Positions 23,731-35,155 of a DNA stretch of 64,000 nt are shown here, piece by piece (within the stretch, counting starts at the first letter, position 1; each line of letters begins with the position of its first letter). The translations under genes were made by a program, and so were the position numbers. Where the stretch lies: the NCBI GenBank assembly GCA_964017185.1, contig OZ024870.1, positions 35,604,139 through 35,668,138 on the forward strand, read 5' to 3'. The notes beneath the pieces were generated by a model. That model was not told the origin of the DNA. It did no database searches and saw nothing but the letters and a program-made list of their open reading frames with translations. This DNA comes from Rugalucina vietnamica. Taxonomy: Eukaryota > Mollusca > Bivalvia > Lucinida > Lucinidae.

Positions 23731-24219
23731 ATTGTATTTATTACAATTACTAGTATTTAAGGAGAAACGTTGTTAGTCATGATGTCATTCTAATCTTTAT
23801 TTTAAGTGTTCCCATAGCACAAAAAAATATTCAATACACCCCCCATCCCCACCCCCCAAAAAAAAAGGAAAGAAAAAATAAAAAGGAAGAAAGCTTTGGA
23901 CTAAGGTGTTGACAGATTTTTTTAAATTCTAATAGACAGCATTACTCACATGAAGAAGCTTAAAATACATTATGAATAACAGCTTAATATTTTGAAAACG
24001 ATTTTGTGTAATGTTAATGCAATGTATGCAAAATTGAATGAATACAGTATTTCATTAATCTATTTCCACACTTACATCATTTGTAAGATGATACTAATTA
24101 AAATATGAGAAGGAAATTTAAAAATTCTATACCTATATGTAGATATAATATGCTTGTGACTTTGGTGACAAATGCTCATCTTAACTAATAAGGGCAACCA
24201 CCAAATTAAGTATTTATAT
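23731..24219. other. no recognised gene
   Basis: AT-rich DNA with a C/A-rich low-complexity patch at about 23838-23885. Nothing else was seen. Confidence 0.35.
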
Positions 24220-24620
24220 TTTTTTCAAAGGACTGGTTGTGACACAGAACGGGACTCTGTTTTTGATGGCAAAACTGTATATGAATGCTGGGCAGATGTC
24301 AACTCAATCAGGATGAATGGCAGTGATGCAGAACGTGACAGTCAAACTGCTTTTTTATTTTTTTTCAGAGGACTGGCTCTGACACAAAGTGGAATGATTT
24401 TATAATTTTAAATTAGCAAAACAATGGACCTATAGTCTGAAATTGCGAAACTTTTCATGAATCGTGGACAAATGTCGACTCAATCAAGCCTCAGTCAAAC
24501 AGACATGAAGAGGAGTGGCGGTGACAAACATTGAAACTTTTCTACTATGCTGAGATAGCCAAACTGTTTATGAATCATAGACAGATGTTGCCTCACACAA
24601 GCCAAATAGATAACTTCAAT
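24220..24620 (+). repeat. older, dispersed 41-codon repeat units with acceptor-like starts
   Basis: Three units resemble the arrays but are less alike. Two begin after acceptor-like tracts (TTTTTTTCAAAG|G and TTTTTTTTCAG|AG) with GGACTGG(T/C). One keeps EIAKLFMNRGQMSTQS then SLSQTDMKRSGG in frame. This looks like the exon arrangement from which the 123-bp arrays arose (inference). Confidence 0.45.
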
Positions 24621-25195
24621 GTGAAGAATTTATATATTTATCTTTATTGTATGAAAACATATGTAAAAGTAACATATTGCATTTTTACATGCTAGTGGTG
24701 TTTACATAACTCTGTGCAAATTTGTTACTTGTGTTCATCCTGGCTTAATAAACCTTAGTCGATTCTATACACTCACTTTGGTGAGTTCTGTTACATGTGC
24801 TACTAAACTGACGCAGTCTTTTTTTTCTGATCCCCGATTTCTCAAAAATTTGTCTAGGATAGCTTGTTTTGCTTCCACACAAACGAATTAAAATGCAAGT
24901 TACAGCCATAGAATGAAAGTCTTATGTGTGATAAAATCACTTAAAATAAAATGGAATCTGGGGTAAATATTTGTGTAAGAATGAAATGTGTAGCATTTTA
25001 ACTTTTTTTAGTATATGTCTACAAGCATTTGGTAGAGGATACAAAACAAAGGGTCTAGCTGGGAATATATGAGAAGGAAATTCTAAATTCTGTTTCAAAT
25101 TTGCATCTAGATATTTATGCCTGTTATGTTGGTGACTTTTGTTCAATTTGAAGTAATGAGGGCAAACTGCCCAACCATTCAAATAATCATTTTTT

Positions 25196-25660
25196 TTTTT
25201 CAGAGGAATGGTGGTGACACAAGGAGGGACTCTTTTTCAAAATGGCTAAACTGTACATGCATCCTGGACAGGTGGCAACTCAATCAAGCTTTATTTTTAT
25301 TTTTTTTTTTTAATTCAGTTTTACTTCCCTTTCAAGATTATTTCAGCTCATATGAGACGGGCCAATCAGTAGGTGGGTGAAAACGGGAGGACCCCAAGAA
25401 AAACCACCTGGCACACCCGTGAGCAGATCTTGGCTTGTCTCACATGTGGCCAGAGCAGGGCTAGAAACCACACCAGACACAGCGGTGAGATGATCGAGCG
25501 AGCTCTTAACTGCTTGGCCACGGGGGCTGCTCAATCAAGCCTTAGACTAATAAACAAGAGGATTGGCATAGACAAATAATGGAACCGTTCTAGTATTTGG
25601 AGATGGCCAAAACTCTTCATGAAATCTGGTTAGATGTCAACCCAATCAAGCCTATGGCAA
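25196..25660 (+). repeat. older 41-codon repeat units around a SINE
   Basis: A unit opens after TTTTTTTTTTCAG with AGGAATGGTGGTGACAC, is broken by the SINE at 25290-25529, and is followed by further decayed units. Confidence 0.45.
25290..25529 (-). mobile_element. tRNA-derived SINE with 11-bp target duplication
   Basis: Flanked by CTCAATCAAGC at 25279-25289 and 25530-25540. On the minus strand the head reads GCAGCCCCCGTGGCCAAGCA (A-box region of a Ser/Leu-type tRNA), then a B-box relic GTGGTTTCTAGCCC, a body with GGGTCCTCCCGTTTTCACCC, and an A-rich tail (T-run at about 25291-25312 on the plus strand). Confidence 0.85.
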
Positions 25661-26049
25661 GTAAATTAGACATGAGCATGATGGTAAGTCAAACAAACAA
25701 ATAAAGACTAAATGATGGGCAACAGTGCAAGAACAGACTGCATTTCTGCATGCTTATGGATTTCAAGAGACCATTAATTTGGTTCATTGCAAGAAGATAC
25801 TGCATTTCTGCATGCTTATGGATTTCAAGAGACAATTAACTTGGTTAAGTATATAAACCAAAGATTCTATCTTGGACTATTATATCTATGAAGGAAATAT
25901 TTAAATTCTGTTTGAAACCAATGTCTAGATATAAATGCTTGTTATGATGTTGACAAATGTTCATCCTGCCTTATTGTCCATGTGATTGTTTTAAATGGCA
26001 TACATGGAATAATTGTTATTGCAGAAACAAATAAGTGGGAAGGGGAAGA
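25661..26049. repeat. two direct copies of a 60-bp block in otherwise plain DNA
   Basis: GCATTTCTGCATGCTTATGG followed by ATTTCAAGAGAC occurs at about 25739 and 25802. No gene was seen. Confidence 0.5.
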
Positions 26050-27570
26050 AAAAATACTGATTGGCTCAACAGAAGACCATGAAATCCCATCAACTGCAAT
26101 ATTGACAGAGTGGCAGTAAAGGCATTATGACATAGCAAAAATGCTTATGAACAGAGGCCAGATGTCAAAAAAATCAAACTTAAGCCAAACAATCCACTAC
26201 TAGATGTTTCCCCATCTGTAATGTTGGACTATGGCATGCCCAACTGTAATGTTGGACTATGGCACTCTCAGCATTTTCATGTTGCCAAATTATTCATGAA
26301 CGCCGGACAAATGCCAACTCGATCAAACTTAAGCCAAACAATCCACTACCAGATAATTCCCCAACTGTAATGTTGGACTATGGCATTCACAGCATTTTCA
26401 TGTTACCAAATTATTCATGAACGCCGGACATTTAATGCCAATTCAATCAAACTTAAGCCAAACAATCCTCTACTAGATAATTCCCCAACTGTAATGTTGG
26501 ACTATGGCATTCATAGCATTTTCATGTTGCCAAACTATTCATGAACGCCGGACAAATGCCAATTCAATCAAACTTAAGCCAAACGATCCTCTACTAGATA
26601 ATTCCCCAACTGTAAGGTTGGACTATGGCACTCTCAGCATTTTCATGTTGCCAAGTTATTCATGAACGCGGGACAAATGCCAACTCAATCAAACTTAGGC
26701 CAAACAATCAATTACCAAACAGTTTTGCCCAACTGTAATAGTAGATTGTGGCACTCTCAGAATTTTGAAGTTTCTAAACTATTCATGAACGCCGGACAAA
26801 TGCAAACTCAATCAAACTTAAGCAAAACAATCCACTACCCGACAGTTTTGGCCAACTGTAATGTTGGACTATGGCACTCTCAGCATTTTCATGTTGCCAA
26901 GTTATTCATGAACGCTGGACAAATGCCAACTCAATCAAACTTAGGCCAAACAATCACTTACCAAACAGTTTTGCCCAACTGAAATAGTAGATTGTGGCAC
27001 TCTCAGAATTTTGAAGTTTCTAAACTATTCATGAACGCCGGACAAATGCAAACTCAATCAAACTTAAGCAAAACAATCCACTACCAGCCAGTTTTGCCCA
27101 ACTGTAAAGTTGGACTATGGCATTCACAGCATTTTCATATTGCCAAGTTATTCATGAACGCCGGACAAATGCCAACTCAATCAAACTTAAGCCAGACAAT
27201 CCACTACCAGACAGCTTTGCCCAACTGTGATATTGGACTATGGCACTCTCAGCATTTTGAAGTAGCTAAAATATTCATGAACCCTGGCCAGATGTTAACT
27301 CAATCAAATCCAAGGCAAACAATCAACTACCAGGAAGTTTTGCCCAACTGTGATATTGGACTATGGCACTCTCAGCATTTTCATGTTGCCAAGTTATTCA
27401 TGAACAAAGGACAGATGTCAACTCAATCAAACTTAAGCCAAACAATCAACTACCAGACAGTTTCGCCCAACTGTGATATTGGACTATGGCATTCTCAGCA
27501 TTTTGAAGTTGCCAAATTATTCATGAACCCTGGACAGATGTCAATCCAATCAATTCCCAAACAGACTTGA
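26050..27570 (+). repeat. 123-bp (41-codon) repeat array C, longest
   Basis: About twelve units after the ACTGATTGGCTCAACAG leader. Open frames run 26662-26982 (106 codons) and 26992-27570 (192 codons, ending QSIPKQT-stop). Two sub-types alternate near the end: HFHVAKLFMNKGQM and HFEVAKLFMNPGQM. Array and downstream flank duplicate those at 19743-21570. Confidence 0.65.
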
Positions 27571-28066
27571 AAGGGTTTATAAACATCCTTGTCCATCCAA
27601 CAAATATTTGAAAAACAAAGTAACACCTTAGTATGTTATATTCATATATACTTAGTGAATATATATGAATATCAGTGAATATATCAGTGAATATATATGA
27701 AGTATTTCAATTTTTTATATGTTAAGAATCAGATGTAAATTCTTAAAATTGCAGCAAAATGTCTGGCTTTCGCTGCCAGTTTTATAAAGGGTCACTGATG
27801 AAGGTTCATAACCCGAAATTGTACAATATGGCCCATCTTCTAGCTTTGTATTTTTACTGCTTCCAAAGGATCTAACAATTATATAAAGACTGCATCAAGT
27901 TGGACTGAAGACCTAAATGTTCACCCAGCAACTAGGACCTTGGATAGGATTTCCATAATACTTAAGCCATATATTATTTGTGTCTTCTACTAACTTTACA
28001 CATTTTTTTTCATGTATTAATTTTATCTTACACAATGTCCACTCCTGATCAAGAGGCAAGGACATT

Positions 28067-28196
28067 GTGACTGAAAACACACTAACACAGGGGACAGTGG
28101 CAACTGTTTCATGCAAAGTCAATTTTGTGTTGATACCGCCAACCCCTGCAACACTCAACTGTAGACTTGATGGAGAGTGGGATGGGATAGTGGAAC
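28067..28196 (+). pseudogene. sushi (CCP)-like exon remnant, interrupted by a HINE
   Basis: Reads GTVATVSCKVNFVLIPPTP then ATLNCRLDGEWDGIVE in one frame, with the HINE starting at the same place as in the copies at 21448 and 22461. Confidence 0.6.
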
Positions 28197-28437
28197 AAGA
28201 GGACCAATGGTCCTGTAAACGCTCACCTGAGACCTGAGATATATAACAATAAACTTAGTTGACTAGAATGGTAATATACATGTATATAACCCCAGGGCAG
28301 GGTCAGAGCAAACCCTGGAGTCAATTTCTTTTTCAAATCATAAAAATTCAGTCCATTTGCCAAATTATTTCAAGTTCTGCCCTTCATATGACATTTTAAC
28401 ATTTTTCCCCATTCAAATGCATGGGGCAACCTAAGCT
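28197..28437 (+). mobile_element. pearl/HINE-like element, truncated
   Basis: Nearly identical to 21573-21819, including the truncation point after CCTAAGCTG. Confidence 0.7.
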
Positions 28438-28439
28438 GG

Positions 28440-28783
28440 GGCAACAATCCACTACCAGACGGTTTTGCTCAACAGTGATGTTGGACTATGGCACTCTCAG
28501 CATTTTCATGTTGCCAAGTTATTCATGAACACGGGACAAATGCCAACTCAATCAAACTTAAGCCAAACAATCCACTACCAGACAGTTTCGCCCAACTGTA
28601 ATGTTGGACTATGGCATGCCCAACTGTAATGTTGGCCTATGGCACTCTCAGCATTTTCATGTTGCCAAGTTATTCATGAACAAAGGACAGATGTCAACTC
28701 AATCAAATTTAAGCCAAATAATCAACTACCAGACAGTTTCGCCCAACTGTGATATTGGACTATCAATTCCAAAACAGACTTGA
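28440..28783 (+). repeat. 123-bp (41-codon) repeat array D
   Basis: About 2.5 units with an internal deletion. It ends with the same stop-containing tail as arrays A to C, slightly shortened. Confidence 0.55.
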
Positions 28784-28958
28784 AAGGGTTTATAAACATC
28801 CTTGTCCATCCAACAAATATTTGAAAAACAAAGTAATACCTTTAAGATAATATGTTATATTCATATATACTTACTATTCCTTCAATATAAAGACTGCATC
28901 AAGTTGTTCACCCAACAACTAAGACATTGGATAGGATTTCCATAATACTTTAACCATA

Positions 28959-29194
28959 TGAGCCACCTCATGGGAAAACCAACAATCTGCGTAGGCGAAA
29001 ACAAAGACGCAGATCAGCTTTGCGGTAACCGCGAAGCTGATCAGCGCCTTTGTTTTCGCTACTCAGACAGTACAATTCCTCTTCTACTTAAATCCAAAAT
29101 TTCAAGCTTCTAGCTCTTTTCTGTGCTTGTACTGGCCGGTTTGTGTCGGACCTGTTCGGAAACCACATTGTTGGTTTTCCCACGAGGTGGCTCA
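28959..29194 (+). mobile_element. TGAGCC-type MITE, copy 1
   Basis: 236 bp. Terminal inverted repeats TGAGCCACCTCATGGGAAAA and the reverse at right (CCCACGAGGTGGCTCA). Internal hairpin GATCAGCTTTGCGG-TAA-CCGCGAAGCTGATC. It lies between TA dinucleotides; the paralogous site at about 27970 reads CCATATATTATT without it, so the duplication is 2 bp. Confidence 0.85.
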
Positions 29195-29302
29195 TATATT
29201 ATTTGTGTCTTCTACTAACTTAAGACGTTTTTTGTTGTTGTTTTTTTCTATGTATTAATTTTAACTTACACACTGTCCACTCCTGATCGTGAGGCAAGGA
29301 CA

Positions 29303-29566
29303 TCGTGATTGAAAACAAACTAACACATGGGACAATGGCAACTGTTTCATGCAAAGACAAATTTGTGCTGGACTCACCAACCCCCGGCAACACACAATTG
29401 TGGACTTGACAAACAATGGGATGGGAAAGTGAGAAAATGCAATCTGAATGATAATATCTCAACCAGATTGCACACTCCTAATGATGTGCATCTTAAATCT
29501 ATACTGACCACTTATCATGTGAGAAACACATCAGTAAAGCAGCGAGGAGCCTTAGATATGATCTGA
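29303..29566 (+). pseudogene. sushi (CCP)-like exon remnant without HINE
   Basis: GTMATVSCKDKFVL lies in one frame and CGLDKQWDGKVRKC in the next, so one frameshift within the domain. Here the final Cys is present because no HINE interrupts the exon, and the frame runs on to a stop at 29566. Ancestral-state copy of the 21448, 22461 and 28067 exons. Confidence 0.55.
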
Positions 29567-30029
29567 AGAAACTATCTAACTCTTAAGAAGCTTCAAATTA
29601 AGATTCTCAATCGTTTCAACGAATTAAAAAAAAATCATGGATTATTTGTAAATAATATAATTTATACAAATTTCATGGGTTATTTGCCCTTTTAATGCAA
29701 ACTTTTACTCATTATGTTCCAAAAGAACTTAATAATAATTTATACAATAAATGCTAGTTGTGTCCTTAGATGATGGAAAATGCTGAAACTATGAATGTGG
29801 AACATGTAAATGTAATCACATGGTATCAGTGTGTGCAGGTCGAAATGGGAAGAGAGGGTGGTGAAGATGAGGAGGCAATATCACGACTGTTCTTCCGCAG
29901 TTCTGGAGCAAGACAGAGCTAAACCAAGCCCTGCAGAAGATTTTTGCGAGCATGGAAAAGTATGTGAGGGAAGGTATGGGGTAGTATCTGAAAATGTCAT
30001 CAAACTTGAGATTCACACAGTCATTCTCT
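29567..30029. other. no recognised gene
   Basis: AT-rich then mixed DNA. Open frames on both strands at 29816-30064 show no recognisable domain. It may include the upstream part of the polymerase fossil that follows. Confidence 0.35.
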
Positions 30030-30365
30030 TCCATACTATTTTGAATGTTCAAAACTAAGACCAAAAAAAATGTTTTGTATGCTTCATCTTAGCCTCACTT
30101 AATCCCATTAAAGACACACCAGAATCGCTTCACCACTATCTCCCTTTCAAACATGAATAAAATTCGAGTGGCATTGATTTCCCTATCTTCCAAATGCAAT
30201 TGAATAAGTTTGAGGATCAAAATCTGGCGATTTCTGTCAACGTCTTTACATATGAAGACAAGAATACTACGCCCGTAAGAATCGCAACCCATTCAGTGAC
30301 TACGCCACTTAAATTTGTTACTGTTGAAACGAGGGCAGTAATCCCATTGTCTGATTAAAGACTTG

Positions 30366-32063
30366 CATTACGAAAACATGCCCATGCAAAATACTGTGAT
30401 TTTTAAAGTTGTAAAAAATGAAATTTTCTGTAGAACCGAGGCGGTTCTAACGAGTACCCACAATCTATGTTTTGGAGCAAAAATAAGAACCAGAGGACCA
30501 ATGGTCCTGTAAACGCTCACCTGAGATCTGCTGCATATACCAATAAACATGTTTGGATATTATGGTATTTAACTCCAGTGCAGGGGCAGATGAAGCCCTT
30601 GGGCCATTTTCTTTTTTCAGAATCTTCAATATTCTGTCCATTTGCCAATTTCCTTTCCCTTCAAATGACATTTTAACAGTTTTCCCAATTCAAATGCATA
30701 GGCAACCCATGTTGACCTTGCCATAAACTTGGTCAAGGTCATCACAGGGTCATGATTTATATATACATTGGAGTACTTTAGCCATCAATGCTTCACGCCA
30801 AGTTTCCTTGAAATCAGTCCACTGGTTTCAGAGAAGAAGATTCTTGATGGGTTTTTACCATATATGGGCATGGCGGCCATCTTTGTCATGTGACCTAGAT
30901 TATTTCTATACACATTGATTTCCCCATTCTATAGATGCTTCACATAAAATTTGGCTTTGATTGGCCAAGCGGTTTCAGAAGAGAAGACGTTTGAATATTA
31001 TGGAAATATACATGTATATTGCCGCGGGGTGGGGGCACATGAGCCCCTGGGGTCCAGTTTTTTTTTTCCAGAATCATTAATATTCAGTCCTACTTCCCAT
31101 TTCCTGCAAGACTTTCACTTTAAATTACATTTTAAAAGTTTTCTCCATTCAAATGCATTGGCGACCTATATACCTTGCCGTAAAATAGGTCAAGGTCATC
31201 ACAGGGTCATGATTTATATACATATTGTAGTGTTTGAGCCATCGATGCTTCATGTTAAAGTTTGTTGAAATCGGTCCACCGGTTCTGGAGAAGAAGATTT
31301 TTGAAGGGTTATTACCATATATGGGCATGGCGGCCATCTTGGTCATGTGACCTGGATTTTTTATATACATATTTGTTACCCCTTCCTATTGCTGCTTCAC
31401 ATAAAATTTGGCTTTGATTGGCCAAGTGGTTTCAGAGGAGAAGACGTTTGAATATTATGGAGATATACATGTATACTGCCACGGGGTGGGGGCACATGAG
31501 CCCCTGGGGTCCAGTTTTTTTTTCAGAATCATTAATATTCAGTCCTACTGCCCTTTCACTTCAAATGACATTTTAAAAGTTTTCCCCATTCAAATGCATT
31601 GGCAACCTATGTTGACCTTGCCGTAAAATAGGTCAAGGTTATCACAGGGTCATGATTTATATATACATTGTAGTGCTTGAGCCATTAATGCTTCATGCCA
31701 AGTTTCGTTGAAATCGGTCCACCGGTTCTGGAGAAGAAGATTTTTGAAGGGTTTTTACCATATATGGGCATGGCGGCCATCTTGGTCATGTGACCTGGAT
31801 TTCTTATATACACATTGGTTCCCCCTTCCTATTGATGCTTCATATAAAATTTGGCTTTGGTTGGCCAAGCGGTTTCAGAGGAGAAGATCTTTGAAATTGT
31901 GGACGGACGGACGGACGACAGATCATGGCCATCCTATAAGCTCACCTTGTGAGCCTAACGGCTCAGGTGAGCTAAAAATAGGTATACCCCTACAAACCCA
32001 AGTTTTTCTGTATAAAGGTGGCGTTCAAGGGGGTATACATTACACGGACATGTTTTCCTGATG
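30366..32063 (-). mobile_element. foldback MITE, family P, copy 3, split by a HINE
   Basis: Reverse orientation. The ends are CATTACGAAAACATG (left) and CATGTTTTCCTGATG (right). The core GAACCGAGGCGGTTC and TACCCACAATCTATGTTTTG are visible at 30432-30475. A HINE sits between GCAAAAATAAG and AAAAATAGGTATACC; copy 4 is uninterrupted at that point. Confidence 0.75.
30491..31977 (+). mobile_element. pearl/HINE-like element with three core units
   Basis: Left end GAGGACCAATGGTCCTGT and CTCACCTGAGATCTGCTGC; right end GGACGGACGGACGACAGATC and the GAGCC hairpin, GGTGAGCTAAAA. Three core units of about 460-480 bp, each with TATGGGCATGGCGGCCATCT and GTCAAGGTCATC. Confidence 0.8.
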
Positions 32064-32289
32064 AATAGATTTTTGTCAAGGACCAAGGCTCATCATAAAA
32101 AATGTTACTTTTGCCCTTACTGCCTCCATGGATTTATAAGAGAACATTTGCTCAATGATCATATCTCCTGCTGCTCTTCACATGGGGCACAAAAGGTGAT
32201 TTTACTGCAAACGGGACAAGATGATATTTTAGAGCTTAAAGACTTTGGTAAAACTCTATAAGGGACCCTTTCACAATTTATGCGGATTC

Positions 32290-32568
32290 CATCAGGAAAA
32301 CATGTCCATGTAAAGTATACCCTCTCAAACCCCACTATTATATAGTAAAACTGGGGTTTGCAGGGGTATACCTATTTTTCTTATTTTTGCTCCAAAACAT
32401 AGATTGTGGGTACTAGTTAGAACCGCCTCGGTGAGGCGGTTCTAACATGTACCCACAATCTATGTTTTGAGCAAAAATAAGAAAAATATCGAAAATTTTC
32501 TACTGAAAATTGTTATTTTTTACATCTTTAGAAATCACTGTATATTGCATGGGCAAGTTTTCGTAATG
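32290..32568 (+). mobile_element. foldback MITE, family P, copy 4 (best preserved)
   Basis: 279 bp. Imperfect ends CATCAGGAAAACATGTCCATG and (reverse) CATTACGAAAACTTGCCCATG. The centre is a near-perfect palindrome of about 80 bp: ACATAGATTGTGGGTAC, then TTAGAACCGCCTC-GGT-GAGGCGGTTCTAA, then GTACCCACAATCTATGT. It has no coding capacity. Confidence 0.85.
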
Positions 32569-33005
32569 CTGAAGCTTTAAACCACAAAATGGTGTACTGC
32601 ACTCCAGATCCCTCTTGGTCTCATACCATGCCCACCACAAAATTAGATGTATGTGGGTTCGGTTACAATATGATCTGCCTTTACTCCAGGTACAACAAAC
32701 CATCTTTGGTATATCGAGAATCTGAAGTTTCCTCCAAGCTTACAGAGTATCTTAGGCAAGAAGAGGAAGCAATTAAACAAATTTTGAGTCAACTGACGCA
32801 AATGTCCATAAGGACAGAAGAGAAAGAGGCATCTAAAAATGCCATTTCTTGTTGCTTTTGCAAGATATCATTCTCATGAGAGATATGGACAATCTATACG
32901 CCATCATGATCATGTAACAGGTGCTTTTAAATCAGTGCAATTTGAACTGCAAATATATATAATTTATACTTAATGGGAAGAGAGTGGAAATAAAGAAATA
33001 TGATA

Positions 33006-33229
33006 TGAGCCGCGTCATGAGAAAACCGGATTTTTGCCTATGTGAAAACAAAGCCGCTTATCAGCTTCGCAGTAACTGCGAAGCAGATCAGCGCCTTTGA
33101 TTTTGCTACATGGATAGTACAATTCCTCTTTTTTCTAAATCTTCTAATAATTTTCTTTGGCTGCACAGGCCAGTTTGTGCTTGACCTGGTCAGAAAGCAC
33201 GAAGACCGGTTTTCTCGCGTTGCAGCTCA
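33006..33229 (+). mobile_element. TGAGCC-type MITE, copy 2
   Basis: TGAGCCGCGTCATGAGAAAA at left, CTCGCGTTGCAGCTCA at right. The internal hairpin (CAGCTTCGCAG-TAA-CTGCGAAGCAG) is near the left end. Confidence 0.8.
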
Positions 33230-33519
33230 TATGCATGAAAGGCATGTTATCAGTGTGAAATTGCAATAGACAGCTGCAAATGTTTTAAGCAATGGGTATA
33301 ACATAATACCCTGCACTTGTTTTAGTGGCAGGGTATCAGTAGTTGTCATTTAAACACAGATGTACTGCTTTATACGACGTTTCTAAAATACATCACCATA
33401 TTAACCTCTTTAAAACAGATAAAAATTTACATATAAAAAGTGGCTAATCATTTTATGTAAAGCAAAATCTTATTGGAATGGTTGATACATGATACATTCA
33501 AACAAACTGGCTAACAAAT

Positions 33520-33960
33520 GAGCCTCGTCATGAGAAAACCAACAATCTGCATATGCAAAGAAAAGACGTAGACTGTGAAGCTGATCAGCACCTTTGTTTT
33601 TGCTACAAGGATAATACAATTCCTTTTATTCCTAAACCTAAAATGAGCCACCTCATGGGAAAAAAAACAATCTGCATAGGCGAAAACAAAGACGCAGATC
33701 AGCTTCGCGGTAACCGCGAAGCTGATCAGGGCCTTTGTTTTCGGATAGTACAATTCCTCTTCTACTTAAATCCGGAATTTCAAGTTTCTAGCTCTTTTCT
33801 GTGCTTGTACAGGCTGGTTTGTGTCGGACCTGTTCGGAAACCACATTGTTGGTTTTCCCACGAGGCGGCTCAAATTCTAGCCTCTAGCCATCTTCTGAGC
33901 ATGTACAGAATGGTTTGTGTCGGACCCGTTTAAAAACCACATTGTTGGTTTTCAAATAAA
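33520..33960 (+). mobile_element. TGAGCC-type MITE, copy 3, with copy 4 nested inside
   Basis: The outer copy begins TGAGCCTCGTCATGAGAAAA at 33520 and resumes at about 33872 with ATTCTAGCCTCTAGCC. The inner copy occupies about 33643-33871 (TGAGCCACCTCATGGG ... CACGAGGCGGCTCA) between AA dinucleotides, again a 2-bp duplication. The inner copy keeps a perfect GCTTCGCGG-TAA-CCGCGAAGC hairpin. Confidence 0.8.
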
Positions 33961-34373
33961 TTGGCTAACAAATGAAACAGACATGGTGTATATTTCATGA
34001 TAACAAAGAAGATTATTTCTCTAAAGAAACCCAAGTTATAGGGACTTAATGCAAAGATTAGGCATGTTTGTTCTTTTGGAATGGAGCCAAAAGCTATATA
34101 CTCCAAATTATCAAGAAACAAACACCATGCCTGTTCTTTCTGATGTAAGAAGAAAAGATTTTACTAAAATTTCATTTAAAGACTAAAATACTTGCAAACC
34201 TCTAGGTTCTTGCCAAAAGAATTCTTCTAACTTCCACTGTAAGCTGAACACAACCTGAGCAATCTGTTTGTCCAATATGTGATGAGCAGTCAAAGCATTC
34301 ATGTTGTCCAACCTCATATATACATTTCCTTCATAAGGATCACAATAAATAAAATGATACATGTACATGTATT
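33961..34373. other. no recognised gene
   Basis: Plain AT-rich DNA between MITEs. Nothing was seen. Confidence 0.3.
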
Positions 34374-34610
34374 TGAGCTTTGTCATGAGAAAACAAGATT
34401 TCTGCAGATGCAAAACCAAAGGCCCAGATCAGCTGTGCAGTAACTGCATAGCTGATCAGCAACTTTATCTTCGCTAAAGGGACAGTACAATCCCTCTTCT
34501 TCTTAAATCTGAAATTCCAAGCCTTCTTCTGCTACTGTACAAACTGGTTTGTGTCAGCACTAGTCCGAAGTCGGAGACCCCGAAGACCAGTTTTCTCGCA
34601 TCACAGCTCA
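34374..34610 (+). mobile_element. TGAGCC-type MITE, copy 5
   Basis: Left TGAGCTTTGTCATGAGAAAA, right CTCGCATCACAGCTCA. Hairpin CAGCTGTGCAG-TAA-CTGCATAGCTG. Confidence 0.75.
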
Positions 34611-34636
34611 TTTATGCTGATGGAGTGCAAAATGAA

Positions 34637-34864
34637 TGAAACGTCTCATGGGAAAACCAACAATCTGCATATGCGAAAACAAAGGCGCAGATCAGCTACG
34701 CAGTAAGCTGGTCAGCGCCTTTGTTTACACTACTCAGATAGTACAATTCCTCCTCTACTTAAATGCAAAATTTCAAGCTTCTAGCCTGCTTCGGTAGCTG
34801 TACAGGCCGGTTTGTGTCAGACCTGTTCGAAAACCATGTTGTTGGTTTTTCCAAGAGGCGGCTC
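34637..34864 (+). mobile_element. TGAGCC-type MITE, copy 6
   Basis: Left end altered (TGAAACGTCTCATGGGAAAA), right CCAAGAGGCGGCTCA. The hairpin has lost part of one arm. Confidence 0.7.
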
Positions 34865-35078
34865 AAATTTTGATGATGTATGACAGAGCTGTGCTCCCAA
34901 TAAAATTCAGATCTCTTTATGTATTACTTTTCAATCTGATCAAAGACTATGACCAGTATGAAGACAAACAAGTCACACTTGATGTAAATCAATTAATTTC
35001 ACTGAGCGCACATCTCACACTGTTTGTGTTTTGTTTCACACTGGGCTTCATAAATAAATAAATGATAATGATGTTGAC

Positions 35079-35155
35079 TCACAATAAAATGAAGAGTATA
35101 ATGACTATGACTAAAATAAGAAGTAAAATTCCTATTGCACAACACTGTCGTTTAT
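35079..35155 (-). CDS. stx6: syntaxin-6 exon 8 (transmembrane anchor and stop)
   Basis: Acceptor TTTTTTTTCAG|ATAAA. 24 codons plus [23 protein letters not shown] then FILL, a single C-terminal membrane segment as in other tail-anchored SNAREs. Confidence 0.95.

Larger units (their letters stand above)
30030..32965 (+). mobile_element. Polinton/Maverick-type DNA polymerase B fossil
   Basis: Fossil of the N-terminal half of a protein-primed family B polymerase of the Polinton/adintovirus kind. It is broken and lies in three blocks: about 30030-30365 (KFEDQNLAISVNVFTYED), about 32064-32289 (FCPYCLHGFIREHLL finger-like segment) and about 32569-32965 (KLDVCGFGY, SLVYRESEVSSKL). Two family-P foldback elements lie between the blocks, the first itself holding a HINE. 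No capsid, integrase or polymerase catalytic part was seen. It looks old and carries several breaks. Confidence 0.75.

Noticed and set aside
29816-30064. Possible exon of the sushi gene or start of the polymerase fossil
   Set aside because: Open on both strands but no splice signal or similarity that I can support.
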